Source: MGR-bin208 sp043779285 (GTDB taxonomy: Bacteria > Bacteroidota > Bacteroidia > Chitinophagales > Chitinophagaceae). Taken from it: 7,650 nt of DNA. The stretch spans positions 1 through 7,650 of the forward strand of contig JAYWEL010000226.1 in assembly GCA_043779285.1 (NCBI GenBank), in the 5' to 3' direction. This document shows, piece after piece, positions 1-5,821 of this stretch (position 1 is the first letter of the stretch; the number at the start of each line of letters is the position of its first letter). The notes under the pieces were generated by a model. It saw only the letters and a program-made list of their open reading frames with translations. It ran no database searches and was not told where the DNA came from. Both the position numbers and the translations under genes were made by a program.

Positions 1-26
1 TGAATTTTTGCATATCCGATACACAC

Positions 27-51
27 AAATAAAAAAATAATTTTTTTATTT
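27..51. repeat. AT-only perfect palindrome
   Basis: A 12-base arm (27-38) is followed after one base by its exact reverse complement (40-51). Both arms contain only A and T. With no GC core it is not a convincing intrinsic terminator. It could be a bendable or easily melted upstream element of a gene off the left edge, or simply low-complexity AT sequence. The rest of 1-99 shows no gene or recognisable signal. Confidence 0.4.
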
Positions 52-99
52 TAATATTCATCACTACTTTGTTGTCTTAAGGCTCCAAAACTAACTGCA

Positions 100-130
100 A
101 AAAAAATCCACTCAATGAGTGGATTTTTTT
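100..130 (-). terminator. Intrinsic terminator of the isc operon
   Basis: The arms 100-113 and 117-130 are perfectly complementary over 14 bp with a 3-nt loop. The core is TCCACTC paired with GAGTGGA, and an A-run and a T-run form the outer stem. Read on the minus strand, the hairpin starts 15 bp after the iscA stop codon and ends in a run of U, the classic rho-independent form. Because the flanks are A-run/T-run symmetric, it could also stop transcription arriving on the plus strand from the left. Confidence 0.9.
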
Positions 131-145
131 ATGTATTCACTATTT

Positions 146-502
146 TTAAACCGCAAAGCTTTCGCCACAACCACAAGTTCTGCTTGCATTTGGGTTACTA
201 AAATAAAATCCTTTCCCATTCAAGCCATCCGAAAAATCAAGTGTTGTGTTAACCAAGTATAAAAAACTTTTCAGGTCGGTAACAACCTTCAAACCATTGT
301 CTTCAAATGACTGGTCCATGGGTTTCACTTCGTTATCAAAATCCAGTTTATAACTAAGTCCAGAACATCCGCCTCCAACAACACTAACACGAACAAAATA
401 AGCAGGGTCATCAGCAACACCGGCATCATTCAATAATTGTTCAACTTTTATTTTTGCTTTATCGCTAACATAAATAGCGTTGCTCATAGCTACTTCACTC
501 AT
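146..502 (-). CDS. iscA: A-type iron-sulfur carrier protein IscA
   Basis: A 118-residue HesB/IscA family protein. A-type carriers accept Fe-S clusters (or iron) from the scaffold and deliver them to cytoplasmic apo-proteins. The three ligand cysteines are present: Cys46 in VGGGCSGLSY, and Cys110 and Cys112 in the C-terminal CGCGESF. Their spacing (64 and 2 residues) equals that of E. coli IscA, and the length is near normal. The start at 502 is preferred over the in-frame ATG at 487 because an AAGGAG ribosome-binding sequence lies 7 nt upstream; this is the only clear Shine-Dalgarno I see in the window. It is the last gene of iscS-iscU-iscA, 21 bp after iscU, and is followed by a strong terminator. 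Sequence alone does not separate IscA from ErpA; the name rests on operon position. Confidence 0.93.
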   Translation of the reverse strand: MSEVAMSNAIYVSDKAKIKVEQLLNDAGVADDPAYFVRVSVVGGGCSGLSYKLDFDNEVKPMDQSFEDNGLKVVTDLKSFLYLVNTTLDFSDGLNGKGFYFSNPNASRTCGCGESFAV

Positions 503-507
503 TACTA

Positions 508-515
508 TTCTCCTT
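508..515 (-). promoter_or_regulatory. Shine-Dalgarno site of iscA
   Basis: On the minus strand the sequence before the iscA ATG reads AAAAAGGAG, then AATAGTA, then ATG. This is an anti-16S match with ideal 7-nt spacing. The other genes here have only A/T-rich leaders, as is usual in Bacteroidota, so this site stands out and decides the iscA start. Confidence 0.7.
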
Positions 516-523
516 TTTGTAAT

Positions 524-943
524 TTAATGTACAATGCTTTCTGCAAACTTAAACTCTTCCAATCCGTTCTTTTTACGATAATCATTGATCGCTGATTTGA
601 TAGCATCTTCTGCTAAAACAGAACAGTGAATCTTAACTGGAGGAAGATTTAATTCTTCTACAATCTCCATGTTATCAATTTTTATTGCTTCATCAATACT
701 TCTTCCTTTTAACCACTCGGTAGCCAAAGAAGAGGAAGCAATGGCTGAACCACAACCAAATGTTTTGAATTTTGCATCCGTGATAAGACCGGTAGCATCG
801 TCTACCTGAATCTGCAGACGCATTACGTCTCCACACTCAGGAGCACCAACCAATCCGGTTCCTACATTTTTCTGATTTTTATCAAGTGTTCCTACATTTT
901 TAGGATTCTGATAATGATCTATAACTTTTTCTGAATATGACAT
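524..943 (-). CDS. iscU: Iron-sulfur cluster assembly scaffold IscU
   Basis: A 139-residue IscU-type scaffold on which [2Fe-2S] clusters are built from iron and the persulfide sulfur of IscS. The cluster-ligand residues are Cys37 and Asp39 (APECGDVM), Cys64 (FGCGSAIAS) and Cys107 (KIHCSV), aligning with E. coli Cys37, Asp39, Cys63 and Cys106. The LPPVK motif at residues 100-104, recognised by the HscA chaperone in the ISC system, is intact. The N-terminus (MSYSEKVIDHYQNPKNVG) is very close to proteobacterial IscU and unlike SufU, which carries an insertion and lacks LPPVK. It lies 41 bp after iscS and 21 bp before iscA, so it is co-transcribed. The ATG has no Shine-Dalgarno. It runs about 10 residues beyond E. 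coli IscU at the C-terminus. Confidence 0.96.
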   Translation of the reverse strand: MSYSEKVIDHYQNPKNVGTLDKNQKNVGTGLVGAPECGDVMRLQIQVDDATGLITDAKFKTFGCGSAIASSSLATEWLKGRSIDEAIKIDNMEIVEELNLPPVKIHCSVLAEDAIKSAINDYRKKNGLEEFKFAESIVH

Positions 944-984
944 GATTATTTTTTTTTAAATGTTGACTTCTTAATTTTTAATTT

Positions 985-2199
985 CTAATGAGCCGCCCAT
1001 TCGATGGTACTCAAATCAATACCCTCTTTATACATTTCCCACAACGGACTCATATCTCTTAATTTCAAAACTGTTTTTGTTACCTGCTCAATTGTATAAT
1101 CAATCTGGTCCTCGGTTGTAAAACGACCTAAGCCAAAACGCAATGAACTATGTGCAAGGTCATCCCCTAATCCTAATGCTTTTAAAACATAAGATGGTTC
1201 CAACGAAGCGGAGGTACAAGCAGAACCTGAAGAAAGGGCAATCTCTTTATTAAAGCCCATCAACAGTCCTTCGCCTTCTACATGCTTAAAAGAAATATTT
1301 GATACATGTGGTAAACGATGTTGCTTATGCCCATTCAAATATGCTTCTTCAATTCCTAAAAGTGCCGTTTCTAATTTATCTCTCAGCACTATTAAACGTT
1401 TTGCATCCTGTTCCATTTCCAGCATGCATATTTCGCATGCTTTTCCAAAACCTACAATGCTGGGTACATTCAGCGTACCGCTGCGCATTCCTCTTTCATG
1501 TCCTCCACCATCAATTTGTGCAGTTACTTTTACACGAGGATTTTTGCGACGAACATATAAAGCACCAATTCCTTTTGGACCGTACATTTTATGTGCAGTA
1601 AATGCCATCAGATCGATTCCGTCTTTTTTTACATCAACCGGAATTTTACCAACGGCTTGTGTTGCATCCGAAAAAACCAATACGCCTTTTTCTTTTGCAA
1701 TATCACTGATCTCTTTCATTGGCAACACGGTACCAATTTCATTATTGGCATACATGATGGCTACCAATATGGTATTGGGTTTAAATGCAGCTTTATATTG
1801 CTCCATATCAATCAAACCATCATCCGTAACCGGCAGATAAGTAACTTCTGCACCTAATTTTTCTAAATGTTTGCAAGTATCTAAAACCGCCTTGTGCTCA
1901 AAATTGGTGGTGATGATATGATTTCCTTTATTGGCATACATTTCAAAAACTCCTTTCAATGCCAGGTTATCTCCTTCTGTAGCACCGGACGTAAATATGA
2001 TTTCTTTCGGATCTGCACCAATTAATTTTGCAACCTGCTCTCTCGCATAATCAACAGCTTCTTCAGCTGCCCATCCAAATGGGTGGTTACGACTTGCTGC
2101 GTTTCCAAACATATCGGTAAAATAGGGCACCATGGCATCAACAACTCTTGGATCGCAAGGCGTAGTAGCGTTATGATCTAAATAAATAGGTAATTTCAT
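985..2199 (-). CDS. iscS: Cysteine desulfurase IscS
   Basis: A 404-residue class V aminotransferase-fold, PLP-dependent cysteine desulfurase. It converts L-cysteine to L-alanine and carries the sulfur as a persulfide to IscU and other acceptors. Visible features are the N-terminal YLDHNATTP, His102, Asp178 and Gln181 around the PLP, the Schiff-base Lys204 in AHKMYGPKG, and the sulfur-carrying Cys328 in the flexible loop SSGSACTSASLEPSYV. That long loop and the C-terminal WEMYKEGIDLSTIEW segment, which docks IscU in E. coli, mark it as group I IscS rather than SufS. Length equals E. coli IscS. It is the first gene of the operon, with a putative promoter at 2239-2268 and a leader of about 33 nt; the leader is A/T-rich without a Shine-Dalgarno. 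A contribution to tRNA thiolation is likely by family knowledge but not shown here. Confidence 0.97.
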   Translation of the reverse strand: MKLPIYLDHNATTPCDPRVVDAMVPYFTDMFGNAASRNHPFGWAAEEAVDYAREQVAKLIGADPKEIIFTSGATEGDNLALKGVFEMYANKGNHIITTNFEHKAVLDTCKHLEKLGAEVTYLPVTDDGLIDMEQYKAAFKPNTILVAIMYANNEIGTVLPMKEISDIAKEKGVLVFSDATQAVGKIPVDVKKDGIDLMAFTAHKMYGPKGIGALYVRRKNPRVKVTAQIDGGGHERGMRSGTLNVPSIVGFGKACEICMLEMEQDAKRLIVLRDKLETALLGIEEAYLNGHKQHRLPHVSNISFKHVEGEGLLMGFNKEIALSSGSACTSASLEPSYVLKALGLGDDLAHSSLRFGLGRFTTEDQIDYTIEQVTKTVLKLRDMSPLWEMYKEGIDLSTIEWAAH

Positions 2200-2238
2200 C
2201 TTTCTTAAAAAATTTTAACACGTTTCGTTTCAATACTA

Positions 2239-2268
2239 CAAAATTACTCCAATTGATGCTATTTCAAG
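2239..2268 (-). promoter_or_regulatory. Putative promoter of iscSUA
   Basis: On the minus strand, CTTG (2268-2265) is followed by an 18-bp spacer and TAATTTTG (2246-2239). The second element is a perfect match to the Bacteroidota -7 consensus TAnnTTTG, and the first matches the TTG core of the -33 element. Transcription would start near 2233 and leave roughly 33 nt before the iscS ATG. No IscR-like operator is evident by eye. Confidence 0.65.
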
Positions 2269-2269
2269 G

Positions 2270-2298
2270 TTGAATTGATTATGAAAAAGCTAATTTTA
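2270..2298 (+). promoter_or_regulatory. Putative promoter of mce
   Basis: On the plus strand, TTG (2270-2272) is followed by an 18-bp spacer and TAATTTTA (2291-2298), one mismatch from the Bacteroidota TAnnTTTG element. The layout matches the iscS and acpP promoters. It would give a leader of about 30 nt before the mce ATG. Its -33 element lies only two bases from the -33 element of the divergent iscS promoter. Confidence 0.4.
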
Positions 2299-2333
2299 CC
2301 GATATCGTAAACCCGTAATAACTATTTTCAAAT

Positions 2334-2735
2334 ATGAAAAATGTAGAACATGTTGGTATTGCAGTTAAATCATTAGCAAATTCTGTTCCGTTATTTGAAA
2401 AATTGTTGAACTGTCTATGTTATAAAACCGAATTAGTTGAGAGTGAAAAAGTAATGACCGCCTTTTTTAAGACGGGTGAAACAAAAATCGAACTACTTGA
2501 AAGTACGGACCCTGATGGAGTCATTGCAAGATATATTGATAAAAAAGGAGAAGGAATCCATCATATTGCTTTTGAAGTGGATGATATTGATGCAGAAATG
2601 AAAAGACTAATTTCAGAAGGATTTACCTTATTGAATGAGTCACCTAAAAAAGGAGCCGATAATAAACTGGTTTGTTTTCTTCATCCCAAAACCACAAATA
2701 GTATCTTAATAGAAATATGTCAGACCATAAAATGA
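2334..2735 (+). CDS. mce: Methylmalonyl-CoA epimerase
   Basis: A 133-residue single-domain glyoxalase/VOC-fold protein, the usual epimerase length. It interconverts (2R)- and (2S)-methylmalonyl-CoA, linking the B12-dependent mutase to propionyl-CoA metabolism in the cytoplasm. The two beta-alpha-beta-beta-beta modules are recognisable, with candidate divalent-metal ligands His6 (VEHVGIAV), Glu53 (TKIELLE), the His76-His77 pair (GIHHIAFEVDDI) and Glu127 (ILIEI). The phrases CYKTELVESEKV, GIHHIAFEVDDI and ARYIDKKGEG are typical of the epimerase subgroup rather than other VOC enzymes. It is a lone plus-strand gene, divergent from iscS and ending 10 bp from the convergent rnc stop, with no terminator visible between them. 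No mutase or carboxylase gene is in the window. Confidence 0.93.
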   Translation: MKNVEHVGIAVKSLANSVPLFEKLLNCLCYKTELVESEKVMTAFFKTGETKIELLESTDPDGVIARYIDKKGEGIHHIAFEVDDIDAEMKRLISEGFTLLNESPKKGADNKLVCFLHPKTTNSILIEICQTIK

Positions 2736-2745
2736 AAATAAATTA

Positions 2746-3489
2746 TCATACCGCTCCATTCTCCGCTTCTTTTCCTATGCCCAGTTTTTCAACAGCAAGT
2801 TGAGATGCAACCTGGCTGGCATCTTTTTTATTAAAGGCTTTTGCCTGTGCAATAATTTCACCATCTACTACAGCGGCAACCGTAAATAATCTTCTGCCAC
2901 TTTCGATCTTTTCTTCGAGTGTTTCAAACTCTAATATTTTTCCATTTTTATTGGCCCAGCCATACAATTTATTTTTATGGTTGATCTCCAAAATTTCCAA
3001 ATCATCAATAAACATATGGGGGATGATAATCCGGTTGGTTACCCACTTACTGGTTTTTTTATAGCCTATGTCCAGAAAGATGGCGCCAACCAAGGCTTCC
3101 AGTGTGTTACCAAATATCTGGCTGATTTTTAAAGAACTATCCGACTTATTAAAAATGGTTACTTTTTTCAACCCCATTTTTACAGCAATATCATTCAATT
3201 GCTGGCGGTTTACCATCTTACTTCGCATTTCTGTAAGAAACCCTTCTTCTTCGTATGGATAACGCTTGAAAAGATATTCAGCTACCAATGAACTTAAAAT
3301 TGCATCACCCAGATATTCTAAACGTTCATTGTTTTCATGTACAGCTTCATTTACCGAACGGTGAGTCAGAGAAGTTTTGTATAATGATATATTGCCGGGT
3401 GAATAACCCAGAATAATTTTCAAATGCTTTACATAAAAAGCATCCGTAGTTCCGCCAAATAAGATTTTAAAAAAATTCAAAATATTCAA
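2746..3489 (-). CDS. rnc: Ribonuclease III, TTG start
   Basis: A 247-residue double-strand-specific endoribonuclease (rRNA and mRNA processing). The RNase III domain spans about residues 20-155, with the signature NERLEYLGDAIL at 54-65 (metal-site Glu58 and Asp62). The second acidic cluster is NTLEALVGAIFLD at 128-140, with Glu131. A C-terminal dsRNA-binding domain spans about 172-237, ending in the helix KKDASQVASQLAVEKLG. Asn128 occupies the position of catalytic Asp114 in E. coli. An in-frame TAA lies two codons upstream of the first TTG, and the first internal ATG (residue 88) would remove the active site, so translation must begin at a non-ATG codon. The TTG at 3489 gives the longest protein; the TTG at residue 4 is also possible. 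It follows fabF by 71 bp and is probably co-transcribed. Confidence 0.93.
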   Translation of the reverse strand: MNILNFFKILFGGTTDAFYVKHLKIILGYSPGNISLYKTSLTHRSVNEAVHENNERLEYLGDAILSSLVAEYLFKRYPYEEEGFLTEMRSKMVNRQQLNDIAVKMGLKKVTIFNKSDSSLKISQIFGNTLEALVGAIFLDIGYKKTSKWVTNRIIIPHMFIDDLEILEINHKNKLYGWANKNGKILEFETLEEKIESGRRLFTVAAVVDGEIIAQAKAFNKKDASQVASQLAVEKLGIGKEAENGAV

Positions 3490-3560
3490 AAAAGGTTAGG
3501 AAGCCGAAAAAAAATACACCCGTCAATCAACACTTCACTATGTAAAAAGCATTTTATTGC

Positions 3561-4811
3561 TTAAGAATATTTTTTTACAATAACACAGGCATTATGCCCA
3601 CCAAATCCAAAGGTATTACTCAAAGCAGCTCTGACTGTTCTTTTCTGCGCTTTATTAAACGTAAAATTCAATCTTGAATCCAGGTCAGGATCATCGGTAA
3701 AATGATTGATGGTTGGAGGCACAATATCATCCTGCACAGCTTTTATACAAGCAATTGCTTCAATGACTCCTGCGGCACCAAGACAATGACCGGTCATTGA
3801 TTTGGTTGCACTAATATTTAAATTAAACGCATGCTCTCCAAATACATCCAGGATAGCTTTAACTTCTGCAATATCTCCTAATGGAGTAGATGTACCGTGT
3901 GTATTGATATAATCAATGTCTTCAGGCTTCATACCGGCATCGTCTAAAGATGCAAACATAACATTCTTTGCGCCCAACCCTTCTGGATGAGGAGCTGTAA
4001 TATGATGTGCATCGGCTGTGGCACCAGAGCCGGCTATTTCGCAATAAATTTTTGCGCCTCTTTTCAACGCATGTTCCAATTCTTCAAGTACGATTACACC
4101 TGCAGCTTCACCCATAACAAAACCATCCCGATCTTTATCATATGGACGGGATGCGGTTTTGGGATCATCATTTCTTTCACTTAACGCTTTCATGGCATTA
4201 AATCCTCCCACACCTGATTCGCCAATTACACTTTCTGCACCACCAGTAATGATGATATCAGACTTGCCTAGACGAATTAGATTAGACGCTTCCATCAAAG
4301 CATTGGTTGAAGAAGCACAAGCACTTACAACAGCGAAATTTGGACCACGAAATCCATGTCGCATAGAAATCTGACCTGCCGCAATATCCAAAATCATTTT
4401 TGGAATAAAGAACGGATTGAATCTGGGGGTACCATCTCCTTTGGCAAAGTTTAATACTTCTTCCTGAAACGTAACCAATCCACCAATACCACTAGCAAAA
4501 ACAACCCCAACCCGATCATGATTGACATTATCGCTTGTGATTCCCGCATCTTTTACGGCCTGATCACTGGCAACAATGGCAATTTGGGTAAACCGGTCCA
4601 TTTTTCTTGCCTCTTTACGGTCAATAAAATCGGTAGGTTCAAAATTTTTAATTTCGCAGGCAAACCTGGTTTTGAATTTTCCGGCATCAAAAAGAGTAAT
4701 TAAATCGGCACCAGAGACACCATCAACCAGGTTTTTCCAAAATTCATCAACCGTATTACCCAATGGCGTTAATGCTCCAAGACCGGTTACAACAACCCTC
4801 TTCAATTCCAT
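3561..4811 (-). CDS. fabF: 3-oxoacyl-[acyl-carrier-protein] synthase II FabF
   Basis: A 416-residue beta-ketoacyl-ACP synthase II (KAS II). It condenses malonyl-ACP with a growing acyl-ACP in type II fatty-acid elongation. The Cys-His-His triad is complete: Cys165 (VSACASSTNA), His305 (NTHGTSTPLGD) and His342 (TGHCLGAAG). Lys337 (SATKSMTGH) and the gating-phenylalanine segment SNTFGFGGHNA (398-408) are also present. Triad spacing equals that of E. coli FabF (163/303/340), and the Cys-His-His form excludes FabH. It lies 120 bp downstream of acpP on the same strand, so its carrier protein is encoded next door, and rnc follows. The ATG is preceded by an A/T-rich leader without a Shine-Dalgarno. 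The hairpins at 4844-4922 may reduce read-through from acpP. Confidence 0.97.
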   Translation of the reverse strand: MELKRVVVTGLGALTPLGNTVDEFWKNLVDGVSGADLITLFDAGKFKTRFACEIKNFEPTDFIDRKEARKMDRFTQIAIVASDQAVKDAGITSDNVNHDRVGVVFASGIGGLVTFQEEVLNFAKGDGTPRFNPFFIPKMILDIAAGQISMRHGFRGPNFAVVSACASSTNALMEASNLIRLGKSDIIITGGAESVIGESGVGGFNAMKALSERNDDPKTASRPYDKDRDGFVMGEAAGVIVLEELEHALKRGAKIYCEIAGSGATADAHHITAPHPEGLGAKNVMFASLDDAGMKPEDIDYINTHGTSTPLGDIAEVKAILDVFGEHAFNLNISATKSMTGHCLGAAGVIEAIACIKAVQDDIVPPTINHFTDDPDLDSRLNFTFNKAQKRTVRAALSNTFGFGGHNACVIVKKYS

Positions 4812-4843
4812 ATTGATTTTATTTGATTAGTTAAAAGAATAAA

Positions 4844-4879
4844 TCCGCCTTCTCTGCAAAACTACAGTTAGAAGGCGGA
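4844..4879 (-). terminator. Hairpin between acpP and fabF, possible partial terminator
   Basis: The arms 4844-4853 (TCCGCCTTCT) and 4870-4879 are exact reverse complements: 10 bp, GC-rich for this region, with a 16-nt loop. A further CTG/CAG pairing inside the loop could lengthen the stem. On the minus strand it is followed by the U-rich run TTTATTCTTTTAA, giving intrinsic-terminator form. It sits after acpP and before fabF, so it would act as an attenuator or a 3' end for a separate acpP mRNA. The U-tract is interrupted, so incomplete termination is the likelier reading. Confidence 0.6.
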
Positions 4880-4900
4880 AAATACTTATTAAACTCCAAA

Positions 4901-4922
4901 CATCTCCAAAGTAAAGGAGATG
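4901..4922 (-). repeat. Small inverted repeat just after acpP
   Basis: CATCTCC (4901-4907) pairs with GGAGATG (4916-4922) around an 8-nt loop, 9 bp beyond the acpP stop codon. There is no strong U-run after it. It may stabilise or define the 3' end of a short acpP transcript together with the larger hairpin at 4844-4879, or it may be incidental. Confidence 0.4.
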
Positions 4923-4931
4923 ATGGTAGCT

Positions 4932-5168
4932 TTACTTGGCATGTTCTTCCAGGTAAGCAACAGCCTGACCAACAGTAGTAATGGTTTCAGCCTGCTCATC
5001 AGGAATTGAAATGTTGAATTCTTTTTCAAACTCCATGATTAATTCTACCGTGTCCAATGAATCGGCACCTAAATCATTTGTAAATGATGCTTCGGTTGTA
5101 ACCTCTGCTTCATCAACGCCTAGTTTGTCTACTATTATCTTTTTTACTCTTGATGCGATGTCTGACAT
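4932..5168 (-). CDS. acpP: Acyl carrier protein
   Basis: A 78-residue acidic ACP that carries acyl chains on a 4'-phosphopantetheine arm for fatty-acid synthesis. The attachment serine is Ser37 in the DSL motif (LGADSLDTVELIMEFE). The four-helix pattern and the C-terminal IPDEQAETITTVGQAVAYL are canonical, and the length matches E. coli AcpP (78 with Met). The frame remains open upstream to an ATG at 5222, but those 18 extra residues have no place in ACPs and overlap the promoter at 5196-5225. The start at 5168 (MSDIASRVKK) is therefore the right one. It is the first gene of acpP-fabF-rnc. There is no Shine-Dalgarno; the leader is A-rich. Confidence 0.97.
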   Translation of the reverse strand: MSDIASRVKKIIVDKLGVDEAEVTTEASFTNDLGADSLDTVELIMEFEKEFNISIPDEQAETITTVGQAVAYLEEHAK

Positions 5169-5195
5169 TTTATTTATTGTTTGGTTAACAGGATG

Positions 5196-5225
5196 CAAAA
5201 ATATACTTTTTGACTTAATCACAAG
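5196..5225 (-). promoter_or_regulatory. Putative promoter of acpP-fabF-rnc
   Basis: On the minus strand, CTTG (5225-5222) is followed by an 18-bp spacer and TATTTTTG (5203-5196), a perfect TAnnTTTG -7 element. The predicted start is near 5190, giving a leader of about 22 nt to the acpP ATG at 5168. Element sequence and spacing are identical in form to the iscS promoter in this window, which strengthens both calls. Confidence 0.65.
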
Positions 5226-5384
5226 CCAAAAGCTATTTTTTTCTGAATTCTTCTAATAAGCTGAGTTTGAATGGATAGAAAGTATTATTTTCATAGACCA
5301 GTAATTTATTTCTTTTTTAACCAATGGGATTGGCGAACAGTAGCAGATAGTTGTAATTTAATTTCCCAATTTAAGTATTGAAGA

Positions 5385-5813
5385 ATGGCTTTGAAAATCA
5401 TCGATCATGGTAGTTCTGAATACCGGCAAATGCTAAAGTTGCGGAATGACGTTCTGCGCAAACCCCTGGGCATTTCATTTACAGAAGAAGAATTGGAAAA
5501 GGAGAAAGACAATTTATTGGTTGCCGCTTATGATGATGACCAACTATTAGGTTGTTGTATGCTCGTAAAAAAATCCGAAAAAGCTATGAGGCTTCGGCAA
5601 ATGGCCGTATTAGATAACTTACAAGGAAAAGGAATTGGTAAGGCATTGACCATATTTGCTGAAAACCTGGCCCGTGACAGAAAATTCAAATCCATGATCA
5701 TGCATGCCCGAAAAGATACTGTTGGTTTTTATCAAAAGATGGGCTATAATGTAGTCAGCGATGAATTTGTAGAGATTGGCATTCCACATGTTGTTATGGA
5801 AAAAGAACTCTAG
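5385..5813 (+). CDS. GNAT family N-acetyltransferase
   Basis: A 142-residue single-domain GNAT protein that would transfer an acetyl group from acetyl-CoA to an amine; the substrate cannot be told from sequence. The core strand and acetyl-CoA pyrophosphate loop are clear: RQMAVLDNLQGKGIGKAL (71-88), with Q80-GKGIG as motif A. The later segment VGFYQKMGYNVV (113-124) is the usual motif B region with the conserved Tyr. The ending FVEIGIPHVVMEKEL resembles small uncharacterised GNATs related to the YjcF/ElaA type. It is a lone plus-strand gene, divergent from acpP across a 216-bp spacer. It ends 8 bp from the stop of the convergent YcxB-like gene. I found no convincing promoter by the TTG-18-TAnnTTTG pattern. 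Confidence 0.88.
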   Translation: MALKIIDHGSSEYRQMLKLRNDVLRKPLGISFTEEELEKEKDNLLVAAYDDDQLLGCCMLVKKSEKAMRLRQMAVLDNLQGKGIGKALTIFAENLARDRKFKSMIMHARKDTVGFYQKMGYNVVSDEFVEIGIPHVVMEKEL

Positions 5814-5821
5814 TTTATCCT

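Noticed and set aside
858..901. Direct repeat GTTCCTACATTTTT at 858-871 and 888-901 within iscU
   Set aside because: The copies are 30 bp (ten codons) apart, in frame, and encode KNVGT twice. E. coli IscU has a similar doubled NVGS pattern, so protein conservation explains it.
1299..1857. Plus-strand open frames of 88-138 codons inside iscS
   Set aside because: They lie wholly opposite a clear IscS coding sequence with conserved active-site residues. Their translations are Cys/Phe/His-rich with no recognisable domain.
3490..3560. Possible terminator between fabF and rnc
   Set aside because: Only a 4-bp AGCA/TGCT pairing next to a short T-run was found; this is too weak, so fabF and rnc are treated as co-transcribed.
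3987..4830. Plus-strand open frames of 61-84 codons inside fabF
   Set aside because: They are antisense shadows of the FabF gene; there is no domain, no promoter-like sequence and no sensible initiation context.
5169..5222. 18-residue N-terminal extension of ACP (start at 5222)
   Set aside because: ACPs begin at the MSDIASRV-type sequence, and the extension would overlap the -33 and -7 elements at 5196-5225.
4981..5256. 91-codon plus-strand frame opposite acpP
   Set aside because: It overlaps acpP and its promoter on the other strand, and its Ser/Thr-rich translation mirrors ACP codons read backwards.
5321..5333. CCAAT-GGG-ATTGG palindrome upstream of the GNAT gene
   Set aside because: A 5-bp arm is too short to call an operator, and no matching second copy or promoter element is seen nearby.
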